From assembly GCA_016285335.1 (NCBI GenBank), contig JAEEQO010000003.1, forward strand, positions 1-46,637: a stretch of 46,637 nucleotides of DNA. The letters are read 5' to 3'. This stretch comes from Victivallales bacterium (GTDB lineage: Bacteria > Verrucomicrobiota > Lentisphaeria > Victivallales > UBA1829). This document shows positions 1 through 11,957 of the stretch, piece after piece. Every line of letters starts with the position of its first letter. Positions within the stretch are counted from its first letter, which is position 1. The notes under the pieces were generated by a model. It made no database searches, had not been told where the DNA came from, and was given only the letters and a program-made list of their open reading frames with translations. Both the position numbers and the translations under genes were made by a program.

Positions 1-3458
<3,458 letters not shown>

Positions 3459-3496
3459 CATGGGCCTCCGTTGGTTCAAAAAAAGAGTTAAACTAT

Positions 3497-3524
3497 AATA
3501 TACTTCATTTTCCGCAGGAATCAA
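3497..3524 (-). promoter_or_regulatory. sigma-70-type promoter of metH
   Basis: On the minus strand TTGATT is followed after 16 bp by TATATT, about 40 bp before the metH start. It matches the promoter style seen repeatedly in this window. Confidence 0.6.
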
Positions 3525-3692
3525 GAAGAATCATGGCAACGGGACGATATGGCCCGTCATATGATCCGATATTGGGGAAATCAACGGCAAAGCCGCCGCG
3601 AGGGAAAGGGATCTCTCCCCGGAAAACATTGAGCCCTCGACGTCATCAACGCCAAGGGCATCAAAACAGGGCGGAAATGCGCCGGATATATA

Positions 3693-4295
3693 TCACTCGA
3701 CGGAAATGTCGGCGGGATCCGCGGGCGCTTTCTTGTCAAGCGGTTCCTGACTGACCACGGACACGCCGTCCTTGTTCACGGTGCGGATGTCCGAATTTCT
3801 TGCCGTGGCATCCGTAAGCGGGACGGCGGACTGACCGATTGCCTGATCGTTGAGCTCGCGAGCGACATCCTGACGTCTGCGCCGGGTGGCTTCCTGTTCA
3901 AGCTCGGATTCCTCGGGGTCCGGGAGCGGCTGGAGGTTGATCACGATGTTGCTCTCGGTAAATCTCCATGCGCCGTTGGAGAGCAGTCCGAACGCGGGCA
4001 GGATGATGATACCGCCGAGGGCGTCGAGTTTGCCGGTCGAGCTGAGCTGGCTGTCGGCGGCGTAGTATGCCGTCCGGTAGCCCGGCTTGTATGCGGTGAT
4101 GAGCAGCGCATCGCGGGTCGGCACTTCGATGAACATGGGCGAAAGCGTATGATATTCCACGCCGTTGGCGATCACGTGAGCGTCGCTGGGCGTAACGGTA
4201 ACGGCTACGATCTGTTCGCCGCGGGCCAGGAAAGAGCAGGCGGAAGAGAACGCGAGGAGAACAGCGGCACAAAAAGCAAGGATGAAATATTTCAT
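3693..4295 (-). CDS. PEGA-like lipoprotein
   Basis: A 200-residue predicted lipoprotein. The N-terminus MKYFILAFCAAVLLAFSSAC has a charged start, a hydrophobic stretch and a lipobox ending in Cys20. The next hundred residues follow the PEGA-like surface-protein pattern: a TVTPSDAHVIANG strand pair, then LLITAYKPGY, then a Gly-rich turn (LGGIIILPAFGLLSNGAWRF) and a closing NIVINLQP strand. The last 70 residues are charged and probably disordered. A start 84 bp further upstream is possible, but 4295 gives a clean signal peptide and has AAAGG about 8 nt before it. Envelope anchoring is inferred from the signal; the function is unknown. It is monocistronic, between metH and the U32-like array. 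Confidence 0.8.
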   Translation of the reverse strand: MKYFILAFCAAVLLAFSSACSFLARGEQIVAVTVTPSDAHVIANGVEYHTLSPMFIEVPTRDALLITAYKPGYRTAYYAADSQLSSTGKLDALGGIIILPAFGLLSNGAWRFTESNIVINLQPLPDPEESELEQEATRRRRQDVARELNDQAIGQSAVPLTDATARNSDIRTVNKDGVSVVSQEPLDKKAPADPADISVE

Positions 4296-4350
4296 TTTGA
4301 AAACCTTTCCATCGGGATAAAGGAGTGCGAAACACGTTACGGGACTTATA

Positions 4351-4379
4351 AATATACTCTGAAAACGAAAGGATTGCAA
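4351..4379 (-). promoter_or_regulatory. promoter of the PEGA-like lipoprotein
   Basis: Minus strand TTGCAA, 17 bp, TATATT, about 55 bp before the start at 4295. Confidence 0.5.
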
Positions 4380-4481
4380 GCAGGAAATGTCGGATTTCTG
4401 AAAAAAAGACCTGAAAACCGTTTTTTGTTTCGTCCTTTCGTTAAAAACCGGAATGTTTTCCGTATTTTTCAGGAAATGAGC

Positions 4482-4509
4482 TTGACAAATCCCGGAGCTA
4501 AGCTATATT
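4482..4509 (+). promoter_or_regulatory. promoter of the U32-like array
   Basis: TTGACA, 16 bp, TATATT. This is the best sigma-70-like match in the window and lies 70 bp before the first U32-like gene. No comparable promoter was seen between the five genes, so they are probably one transcript. Confidence 0.65.
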
Positions 4510-4578
4510 AAGAAATACGCACGTGTACGACCACGAATCAAGCGAAACCGTCTTCCGTTCTCCCGCAAATTACAGACA

Positions 4579-5724
4579 ATGAATACGGACAATAACAAAA
4601 GAACAAAATTCGCCGTCGGCCATTTCCTGACGGAAAAAACGGACGATCCGCTGTCGTTCGCCGAACTGGCGAAAAAATTCGCCGACAGACTCCGCGAAGT
4701 CTATTTCCCATGGCCGGGGCTCTCGAACGCCCGCGCCAAGGTCTACGACCAGCCGGACGACGAGGAACGGATCGTGGCCGACCTGAAATACTGCCGCGAA
4801 CACGGCATGAAGCTCGACATCCTGGCAAACGCGACCTGCTACGGAGAGAAATCCTTCACAAAGGAACAGCGCCTCCAGATCGTCGGGATCATCAAACATC
4901 TTGACGAACTCGGACTGTACCCCGAGATCGTCACCACCACCTCGCCCTATATCGCGAAAGTCTTCAAACTCAATTTCCCGGACATCGAGGTCCGCGCCTC
5001 CGTCAACATGCGCCTGCGGAACACCCTGGCGCTCGAATACCTCGCGCCGGTGTACGACTCCTACTACATCTGCCGCGATGTCCAGCGCGACCTGCCGACC
5101 TTCCACACGATGGCCGCCTGGTGCCGCGACCACGGCAAAAAGCTCTGCATGCTGGCGAACAGCGGCTGCGTGCGGAACTGCCCCTGGCAGGTCTTCCACG
5201 AAACGCTTCTCTCGCACAAGTTCACCGCGGTCCTTCCGGAAATGGTCGAACAGAACATCGAGCTGCTCTGCAACCACATCTTCATGAAAAAAAGGCAGAT
5301 CGCCGAATTCATGCGCTGCACGTGGATCCGCCCGGAAGACATTCACGTATTCGAACCGGAACTCGAGACGATCAAGCTGTCCACCCGCGAGGCAAAATAT
5401 CCGCATGAGATCGTGGCCGCCTACGTGAGCGGCGACTACGACGGCGACCTGCTCCGCCTGATGGACCCGTACCACGGCTTCTCGTTCCGCCCGAACCGTC
5501 TCGACAACAAATCGTTCCCCGCCGACTGGGTCACCAGCGGGATCGCCGCGAAATGCGCGGAAAACTGCACGCACTGCGGCAAATGCGAGGAGATCATGCG
5601 GAACGCGCTGAAATACGACGTCGACCATAAAGTGCGGGCATCCTCCCTCTCCTTCACCAATAGCTACTACCTGAAGGCCCCCGAACGGAAATATTCCGTC
5701 AACCAGGGGCCGGGGTCCAAATGA
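4579..5724 (+). CDS. U32-like TIM-barrel Fe-S protein, array copy 1
   Basis: 381 residues and the first of five tandem paralogues. It resembles the COG0826/U32 family, which includes the Fe-S proteins UbiU, UbiV, RlhA and TrhP as well as nominal peptidases. Visible family marks are EVYFPWPG near residue 40, NATCYGE (C87), TTTSPYIAKVF near 118, ASVNMRL near 138, CRDVQRDLP near 165 and the core motif NSGCVRNCP (C197, C201) followed by FHE. The C-terminus adds a second cluster-like motif Cx3Cx2Cx2C (C326, C330, C333, C336), which would suit a [4Fe-4S] centre. No signal peptide is visible, so it should be cytoplasmic. There is no clear Shine-Dalgarno sequence before the ATG. The substrate is unknown; protease activity is not implied. 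Confidence 0.8.
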   Translation: MNTDNNKRTKFAVGHFLTEKTDDPLSFAELAKKFADRLREVYFPWPGLSNARAKVYDQPDDEERIVADLKYCREHGMKLDILANATCYGEKSFTKEQRLQIVGIIKHLDELGLYPEIVTTTSPYIAKVFKLNFPDIEVRASVNMRLRNTLALEYLAPVYDSYYICRDVQRDLPTFHTMAAWCRDHGKKLCMLANSGCVRNCPWQVFHETLLSHKFTAVLPEMVEQNIELLCNHIFMKKRQIAEFMRCTWIRPEDIHVFEPELETIKLSTREAKYPHEIVAAYVSGDYDGDLLRLMDPYHGFSFRPNRLDNKSFPADWVTSGIAAKCAENCTHCGKCEEIMRNALKYDVDHKVRASSLSFTNSYYLKAPERKYSVNQGPGSK

Positions 5725-5803
5725 CCGCGACGGAAAAACGGCTGCCGCAAACGCAACATTGAGACACCAGGTTTCCCTTTCATGAACTGCCCCCCCCGGT
5801 AAA

Positions 5804-6952
5804 ATGAGTACGGAAAAAACACACAGGACCAAGTTCGCAGTCGGTCACTTCCTGACGGAGCGGCCGGACGACCCGAAGTCTTTCCGGGAGCTGGCCGGAC
5901 GCTATGCGGACAGGCTTCGCGAGGTCTATTTCGCCTGGCCGGGGCTTCTGAACGGTCGCGCCCATCTCCACAAACGGGAGCACGAAGCCGAACGCATCAT
6001 CTCCGACCTGAAATACTGCCGGGAACACGGCATGAAGCTGGACCTGCTGGCGAACGCCACGTGCTACGGGGAAAAGGCATGCACGGAGGAACAGCGCCTC
6101 CAGCTCACCGGCATCGTGGAACGCCTCGCCTCGGCGGACCTTTACCCCGAGATCGTCACGACCACGTCGCCGTACATCGCGAAAGTCTTCAAGGTCAATT
6201 TCCCCGACATCGAAGTCCGGGCCTCCGTCAACATGGAACTCGTGAGCACGATCGCGCTGGAATACCTCTCGCCCCTGTTCGATTCCTTCTACATCGGCCG
6301 CGACGTACAGCGCGACCTGCCGACGTTTCACAATATGGCGGCCTGGTGCAAAGCCCACGGCAAGAAGCTCTGCATGCTCGTGAACAGCGGCTGCATGAGA
6401 AACTGCCCGTGTCATGTCTTCCACGAAACGCTTCAGGCCCACAACTTCGGCGGCATCTTCCAGGAAATGTTCGCGCAGAGGCTCGACTTCATCTGCCACA
6501 CTGTTTTCAGAGCAAAGCGCTTCTCCGATTTCCTGCGCTGCTCCTGGATACGCCCGGAAGACGTCCACGTCTTCGAACCGGAGCTCACAACGATCAAACT
6601 CTCCACGCGCCACGTCAGCTATCCGTTCGAGATCGTGGAGGCGTACATGAACGGCTCCTACGACGGCGACCTGCTCCGGCTGATGGACCCGTACCACGGG
6701 TTCTTCTTCCGTCCTGACCGCATTGACAACAAATCGTTCCCCGCCGACTGGGTGACCAGCGGCATCGGCGGACTGTGCGCGATCAACTGCACCCATTGCG
6801 GCAGATGCGAAAAGGTCCTGGAACAGGTCATGAAATACGATCTGGACCATGAACTCCGCGCCTCAAAATTATCTTTCAACGACAATTTCTCCCTGCTGGC
6901 CCCGAAACACAATGTTCCTGACCGGCTCGAGGTCAACCCAGACTTCCTATGA
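5804..6952 (+). CDS. U32-like TIM-barrel Fe-S protein, array copy 2
   Basis: 382 residues, close to copy 1 and copy 3 (all begin with a basic stretch then KFAVGHFLTE). It keeps NATCYGE, TTTSPYIAKVF, a GRDVQRDLP variant in which the Cys before RDVQRD is lost, NSGCMRNCP with FHE, and the C-terminal Cys motif, here CAINCTHCGRC. Loss of that one Cys suggests it is not a cluster ligand shared by all copies. The gene follows copy 1 after 79 bp with no obvious ribosome-binding site, and its stop codon overlaps the start of copy 3 (ATGA), so translation of the two is probably coupled. Confidence 0.8.
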   Translation: MSTEKTHRTKFAVGHFLTERPDDPKSFRELAGRYADRLREVYFAWPGLLNGRAHLHKREHEAERIISDLKYCREHGMKLDLLANATCYGEKACTEEQRLQLTGIVERLASADLYPEIVTTTSPYIAKVFKVNFPDIEVRASVNMELVSTIALEYLSPLFDSFYIGRDVQRDLPTFHNMAAWCKAHGKKLCMLVNSGCMRNCPCHVFHETLQAHNFGGIFQEMFAQRLDFICHTVFRAKRFSDFLRCSWIRPEDVHVFEPELTTIKLSTRHVSYPFEIVEAYMNGSYDGDLLRLMDPYHGFFFRPDRIDNKSFPADWVTSGIGGLCAINCTHCGRCEKVLEQVMKYDLDHELRASKLSFNDNFSLLAPKHNVPDRLEVNPDFL

Positions 6953-8106
6953 CCGCCCCGAATCCAGAAAACAGCCTGAGGACCAAGTTCGCAGTCGGTC
7001 ACTTCCTGACGGAGAGACCGGACGATCCGAAGTCTTTCCATGAACTGGCAAAACGCTATGCGCCCAGACTCCGCGAGGTCTATTTCGCATGGCCCGGACT
7101 TCTGAATGGACGCCCGACCGGGCTCAAAAAGGAGAATGAAGAGGAACGCATCATCTCCGATCTGCAATACTGCCGCAAGCACGGGATGAAACTGGATCTG
7201 CTGGCGAATGCCACATGCTACGGAGAAAAAGCGGTCACGGAGGAGCAGCGGCTCCAGCTCACCGGCATCGTGGAACGTCTTGCCTCGGCGGGACTTTATC
7301 CCGAGATCATCACGACCACGTCGCCGTACATCGCAAAGCTTTTCAAGGTCAAATTCCCCGACATCGAGGTCCGGGCTTCCGTCAGCATGCGTCTGCGGAA
7401 CACGCTGGCGTTCGAATACCTCGCACCGCTGTTCGATTCCTACTACATTTGCCGTGATGTCCAGCGGGATTTGCCGACGTTCCGCAACCTGGCCGCCTGG
7501 TGCAAAGACCACGGCAAAAAACTCTGCATGCTGGTAAACAGCGGCTGCGTGCGGAATTGTCCGTGGCAGGTCTTTCATGAAACGCTCCACGCCCACGATT
7601 TCTTTGGAGCTCTCCCCGAAATGTATGCTCATGGACTGGATTTTATCTGCCGCTCCGTTTTCAAAAGCAGGCGCCTCGCCGATTTCCTGCGCTGCTCCTG
7701 GATCCGTCCCGAGGACGTCCATGTTTTCGAGCCGGATCTCGAATCAATCAAACTATCCACCCGCCAGGTCTTCTATCCGTTCGAGATCGTGGAAGCATAT
7801 TTGAGCGGGACCTACGACGGTAATCTAATCCGCCTGATGGATCCGTATCAGGGTGCGTTCTTCCGTCCGTACAGGATCGACAACAAATCGTTCCCTGCCG
7901 ACTGGGTGACCGGAGGAATCGCCGCGAAATGCGCGGAAAACTGTACACACTGCGGCAAATGCGAACAGATACTGGAGCAGGTGCTGAAGTACGACGTCGA
8001 CCACGAGCTGCGGGCCACCGCCCTCTCTTTCACAAACAAAGGCTTCCTGATGGCTCCGAAAAAGAGAGTTCCCGAACTGATCGAAACGCCTCCCGGCCAC
8101 AAATGA
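6949..8106 (+). CDS. U32-like TIM-barrel Fe-S protein, array copy 3
   Basis: 385 residues. The start overlaps the stop of copy 2 by four bases (ATGA). It carries all family marks seen in copy 1: EVYFAWPG, NATCYGE, TTTSPYIAKLF, CRDVQRDLP, NSGCVRNCP with FHE, SWIRPED, IKLSTR, YDGNLIRLMDP and the C-terminal CAENCTHCGKC. Copies 1 to 3 look like recent duplications at the protein level, with the third closest to a mix of the first two. Such sets often work as hetero-oligomers (UbiU-UbiV is the known precedent), so paralogues may form a complex rather than be redundant; that is inference. Confidence 0.8.
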   Translation: MTAPNPENSLRTKFAVGHFLTERPDDPKSFHELAKRYAPRLREVYFAWPGLLNGRPTGLKKENEEERIISDLQYCRKHGMKLDLLANATCYGEKAVTEEQRLQLTGIVERLASAGLYPEIITTTSPYIAKLFKVKFPDIEVRASVSMRLRNTLAFEYLAPLFDSYYICRDVQRDLPTFRNLAAWCKDHGKKLCMLVNSGCVRNCPWQVFHETLHAHDFFGALPEMYAHGLDFICRSVFKSRRLADFLRCSWIRPEDVHVFEPDLESIKLSTRQVFYPFEIVEAYLSGTYDGNLIRLMDPYQGAFFRPYRIDNKSFPADWVTGGIAAKCAENCTHCGKCEQILEQVLKYDVDHELRATALSFTNKGFLMAPKKRVPELIETPPGHK

Positions 8107-8167
8107 CCGCGGACTGAAAACAAACATCATATCATGACACATAATTGAAACAACAAGGATTCCACTC

Positions 8168-9316
8168 ATGAGCTGGCAAACTTATCAGCTGACAAACAAA
8201 CCGGTCAGGATTCCGACGCGGCACGAGATCGAAGCCCGCAGGAAATATGCATTCGGTTATTTTTTCGACAAACGCGGCGGTTTTACGTTCCGCGACCTCG
8301 TCGAAGAGTATGCGCCGTTTCTGAAGGAAGTCTATTTCCCGTGGCCGGGACTGCTCTCCGCCCGAGAACTGGATAAGAATATCGCTCCGCTCCGCAAGAA
8401 ACTCGTCGACGACCTGAAGTTCTGCCGCTCGAAAGGGCTTGCCCTCGACCTGCTTGTAAACGCGACGTGCTACGGGGACACCGCGCTCACGCCCGTGCAG
8501 CGGGAAGAATATTTCGGCCACCTGAAGGAGCTTTCCTCGTTCGGGCTCATGCCGGAAATCGTCACGACCACGTCGCCGTACATCGCGACGATCACGAAGA
8601 AATTCGACGCGTCCGTGGACCGCAGAGCGTCCGTCAACATGCGCCTGAACTCGACACTCGCAATGGAATACGTCGCCGAAACGTTCGACTCGTTCTACAT
8701 CTGCCGCGACCTCCAGCGCGACCTGCCGACGGTCAAAATGTTCGCCGAATGGGGGGAAAAGAACGGCAAGAAGATCTGCATGCTGGCGAACAGCGGATGT
8801 CTGCGCAACTGCCCGTGGCAGACGTTCCACGAAACGCTGCTCGCCCATGATTTCCGGCATATCCAGGGTGAAATCATGAAACTCAACATGCCGTCGACCC
8901 TGTGCGTCGGGATCGTACAGTCCAAACAGTACGAGGAGATCCTCCGCGCTTCCTGGATCCGTCCAGAAGACCTGTACCGGTACGAACCGTATGTCTCCGT
9001 CTTCAAGCTCTCCACCCGCGAGGCCGACCGCCCCGACCTGATCCTGAAAGCATACACCTCGCGCTCGTTCAACGGGGATCTGCTTCTGCTTCTGGATCCG
9101 GGGTTCTCGTTCCTGGTCCGTCCGAATGTCTTCGTCAACAAGGCGTTCCCGAAAGAATGGAGCGAAGGGAAGATCGCCGGAAAATGCGCGAGCAACTGCA
9201 CCCACTGCGGCAAATGCACCGAAGTCCTGAACCTCGTACTCAAGCGCAGTCCGAACCTGCCGCCCCCGCCAAAGTATTCCATGGCCCCGTTTAAGCCGCT
9301 CGTCATCCCGGAATGA
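8168..9316 (+). CDS. U32-like TIM-barrel Fe-S protein, array copy 4
   Basis: 382 residues and more divergent than copies 1-3. It has a longer N-terminal extension before KYAFGYFFDKRGG, and DLVEEYAPFLKEVYFPWPG in place of the LREVYF form. It retains NATCYGD, TTTSPYIATI, ASVNMRLNST, CRDLQRDLP, NSGCLRNCP with FHE, SWIRPED, FKLSTRE and the C-terminal CASNCTHCGKC. AAGGA lies 8 nt before the ATG. The 61-bp gap from copy 3 shows no terminator, so it is likely in the same transcript. Confidence 0.8.
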   Translation: MSWQTYQLTNKPVRIPTRHEIEARRKYAFGYFFDKRGGFTFRDLVEEYAPFLKEVYFPWPGLLSARELDKNIAPLRKKLVDDLKFCRSKGLALDLLVNATCYGDTALTPVQREEYFGHLKELSSFGLMPEIVTTTSPYIATITKKFDASVDRRASVNMRLNSTLAMEYVAETFDSFYICRDLQRDLPTVKMFAEWGEKNGKKICMLANSGCLRNCPWQTFHETLLAHDFRHIQGEIMKLNMPSTLCVGIVQSKQYEEILRASWIRPEDLYRYEPYVSVFKLSTREADRPDLILKAYTSRSFNGDLLLLLDPGFSFLVRPNVFVNKAFPKEWSEGKIAGKCASNCTHCGKCTEVLNLVLKRSPNLPPPPKYSMAPFKPLVIPE

Positions 9317-9371
9317 CGGCTTCCGCCCGAAGCCAGGCAGCCTCAGTCTCCCCCATCGAAAGGATCGCCCC

Positions 9372-10469
9372 ATGAACGAAAAGCCCCGGCAGACAAAAAA
9401 GAAGTTCGCGGTCGGCCATTTCCATCCCCACGACGGCTTTGTGTTTCAGGACGTCTCGGGACGCTATCTGGATCACATCCAGGAGATTTACTTTTCCTGG
9501 CCTACGCTGAAGAACGCCCGCAAAACGCAGGGCGATCCCGCGGAAGCCATGGAAACCGTCACCGCCGACATGCGGTGGGCGCGTTCCAAAGGTCTCTCGC
9601 TGGACCTGCTCATCAACGCCATGTGCTACGGCGACGAGGCGTTCACGCCGGAACAGCACGCCCGCGTCATCGGGGCGCTGGCAGACATGGACCGGCGCGG
9701 CATCCTGCCGGAAACGGTCACGGTCATTTCCCCCTACCTGGCGCAGATCATCAAGCACGATTTCCCGAAGATCGACATCCGCGCCTCCGTGAACGCCCGC
9801 GTGGACAGCATCATCTCCATGGAATACATGGCCCCGATGTTCGATTCCTACTATATCAGCCGCGACCTCCAGCGCGACCTGCCTACATTGCGCGCCTTCC
9901 GCAAGTGGACCCGCGACCACGGCAAGAAGCTCTGCATGCTCGTGAACGGAAGCTGCCTGCGGAACTGCCCGTTCCACTTCTTCCACGAAACGCTCAATTC
10001 GCACGGCCTGAACCGGACCGTTGCCGAGACCAAGCGCACCGGCATCCAACCGTCCCGCTGCATCAACATGTATATGAAGAAACAGTACGAGGAGATCCTG
10101 CGCTCCTCCTGGATCCGACCGGAAGACCTTCACGTTTACGAGGACGAGGTCGACGTCATCAAGCTCTCGACCCGCACCGTGCCCGACCCGGAACGCATCG
10201 TCCGTGCCTACTGCGAACGCAGCTACGACGGCAATCTGCTCCGTCTGCTCGACCCGGTCTACACGTTCTTCTTCCGCCCGTACATCCTCGACAACAAGAA
10301 ATTCCCGGCGGACTGGGCGGAAAGCGGCATCGGCGGAAAGTGCGCCACCAGCTGCACGCACTGCGGACGCTGCACGGAGGTGCTTTCCAAAGTCCTCGTC
10401 GTCGATCCGGAATTCAGTCGCATCGACGCCTCCCAGTACACCTTCTCGCCGAAACTCAAATACGGCTGA
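9372..10469 (+). CDS. U32-like TIM-barrel Fe-S protein, array copy 5
   Basis: 365 residues, the most divergent copy. NATCYGE has become NAMCYGD and TTTSPYIA has become VISPYLA. The core motif reads NGSCLRNCP followed by FHFFHE, and RDLQRDLP is preceded by Ser instead of Cys. The C-terminal Cx3Cx2Cx2C motif (CATSCTHCGRC) is intact, as are SWIRPED, IKLSTR, YDGNLLRLLDP and NKKFPADW. AGGA lies 7 nt before the ATG. Its position at the end of the array, followed by a separately promoted glycosyltransferase, fits an envelope-related role for the array; this is only contextual. Confidence 0.8.
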   Translation: MNEKPRQTKKKFAVGHFHPHDGFVFQDVSGRYLDHIQEIYFSWPTLKNARKTQGDPAEAMETVTADMRWARSKGLSLDLLINAMCYGDEAFTPEQHARVIGALADMDRRGILPETVTVISPYLAQIIKHDFPKIDIRASVNARVDSIISMEYMAPMFDSYYISRDLQRDLPTLRAFRKWTRDHGKKLCMLVNGSCLRNCPFHFFHETLNSHGLNRTVAETKRTGIQPSRCINMYMKKQYEEILRSSWIRPEDLHVYEDEVDVIKLSTRTVPDPERIVRAYCERSYDGNLLRLLDPVYTFFFRPYILDNKKFPADWAESGIGGKCATSCTHCGRCTEVLSKVLVVDPEFSRIDASQYTFSPKLKYG

Positions 10470-10535
10470 CTCTGACCGAACGGGTCCGCACGCTTTCGCC
10501 CGCCTTTCGGTCTCAGGAAAAAACCGCTCGTCCGC

Positions 10536-10563
10536 TTGACTTTCCGGCAAAATGTGCTATATT
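10536..10563 (+). promoter_or_regulatory. promoter of the GT2 gene
   Basis: TTGACT, 16 bp, TATATT in the 248-bp gap after the U32-like array. The same layout precedes the array itself. Confidence 0.6.
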
Positions 10564-10717
10564 TATTTTAGGGCAATTCAGGTCTTATCCTCCGCAATCC
10601 GGGCTGGCTTTTTGCAAAAATGAAACGCGTTTCAATCTACTACGAGGTTTCTCCTTCATGGATCGGCGGCGCCAACCGCCTCCCATTTTCCATAATATAA
10701 AATACAGCCGAGCATCC

Positions 10718-11833
10718 ATGAATCCGTTCTTTTCCATCATCATCCCATGCTGCGACGTCGAACAGTACGTCGAAGAATGCCTGCGATCCGTCCTCGGCCA
10801 GACGTTTCAGGACTGGGAGTGCCTGATCACGATCGAAACGTCCGAGGATAAAACAGAGGAAATTATCAGGAGAATTACCGCCGGTGATCCCCGCTTCAGG
10901 ATCTTCACCGGCCCGCGCACCGGATCCTGCTCCGAATCAAGGAACATCGGCATCGACAACGCTGCCGGCGAGTATTTGATCTTCCTGGACGGAGACGACA
11001 CGATCGCGGACGGATGCCTCGAACGACTCCACGAAAAGATCAGCGCCAATCCCGGCGCGGACCAGTATCCATGCGTGATCGTTACCCGCAATGAAATAGA
11101 CAACAGTCCGGACGAGATCCGCGATAATTACCGCATGGACGCTCCCGCGGAGATGACCGGCGTGGAAGCGACATTGTATCTGGAAAAGCAATGGCACGGC
11201 ACTTTCTGCCCGATGCTCCAGATGACCGTCTTCCGGCGGGAATTCCTTGTGGAAAATGAGCTCAAGTGCATCCGCGGGCTGCGGCATCAGGACAGCGAGT
11301 TCTCTCCGCGTGCGCTTTATTTGGCTAAACGCGTCGTCCCGCTCCACGAACCTTTCTATCTCTACCGTATCCGCACTGGCTCCGTACAAACCAAGGCGAA
11401 AGGCGCGGATTATTTTCTGAAGGACTGGGCGATCATCACCGAATCCCTGCTCAGTTTCTACAGCCGAATCTCAAAGAGGCCGGACTTCGATCCACGCGTA
11501 ACGCCGTGCTGGGTTCGCCAGTGGCTTTCCCGAATGAACCACAGATGGTTTTCCGCATGGACGAGAAAACACGTTTCCAAAGAGAAACGCATTGAAACAC
11601 TTGAAATCATTTTTGCTGACGGGTTTGATTTCCACCGCAGCATTTTAAGATCCGGGTCTCTTTCCCAACGCATAGCCGGATTCTGGGTGCGCGTATTTGT
11701 CGTCCATCCGTCCATGAGATGGCTGTCCGACCTGTTCTTTCGACTGTATTTTCTGTTTCCAAGCCAGAAAGAAGAGAGAAAATTCGGTTTCCGGAAGAAG
11801 ATTTCTCCGAACAAACAGTCCTCGTCCTGCTGA
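10718..11833 (+). CDS. family 2 glycosyltransferase
   Basis: 371 residues. The N-terminus NPFFSIIIPCCDVEQYVEEC is the GT-A nucleotide-sugar fold of family 2 transferases. LIFLDGDDT supplies the metal-binding DxD-type motif (DGDD), and the middle has the acceptor-side pattern with LRHQDSEFSPRAL. The basic C-terminus (FRLYFLFPSQKEERKFGFRKK) may touch the membrane. Such enzymes add sugars to LPS, capsule or glycoprotein glycans; donor and acceptor cannot be told from sequence. The start at 10718 matches the family's usual length. An in-frame ATG at 10658 with GAGG about 10 nt before it would add 20 residues and cannot be excluded. Confidence 0.85.
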   Translation: MNPFFSIIIPCCDVEQYVEECLRSVLGQTFQDWECLITIETSEDKTEEIIRRITAGDPRFRIFTGPRTGSCSESRNIGIDNAAGEYLIFLDGDDTIADGCLERLHEKISANPGADQYPCVIVTRNEIDNSPDEIRDNYRMDAPAEMTGVEATLYLEKQWHGTFCPMLQMTVFRREFLVENELKCIRGLRHQDSEFSPRALYLAKRVVPLHEPFYLYRIRTGSVQTKAKGADYFLKDWAIITESLLSFYSRISKRPDFDPRVTPCWVRQWLSRMNHRWFSAWTRKHVSKEKRIETLEIIFADGFDFHRSILRSGSLSQRIAGFWVRVFVVHPSMRWLSDLFFRLYFLFPSQKEERKFGFRKKISPNKQSSSC

Positions 11834-11883
11834 CGAAAACGGATAGAATTCCGGCATCAGGCCGGGCAGCGAGTCAAGCCTCC

Positions 11884-11916
11884 CGTCCTCGGGGCAACAG
11901 ATAGCCCCTACGGACG
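11884..11916. terminator. stem-loop between convergent genes
   Basis: GGGGC/GCCCC inner stem with an 8-nt loop, then an outer CGTCC/GGACG stem. It lies in the gap between the converging glycosyltransferase and MscS genes. It has no U-tract, so termination is only a guess. Confidence 0.4.
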
Positions 11917-11957
11917 AAACGGGAAATTGCCGTCACGTTTGCGCACACGGATGAAGG

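Noticed and set aside
3525..3692. Possible cobalamin riboswitch near metH
   Set aside because: The stretch lies upstream of the metH promoter and shows no B12-box-like sequence; the actual leader is under 40 nt.
9575..10717. Continuous frame from inside U32-like copy 5 into the glycosyltransferase
   Set aside because: The first 380 codons are out of frame with the conserved U32-like protein and look random. The real glycosyltransferase starts near 10718.
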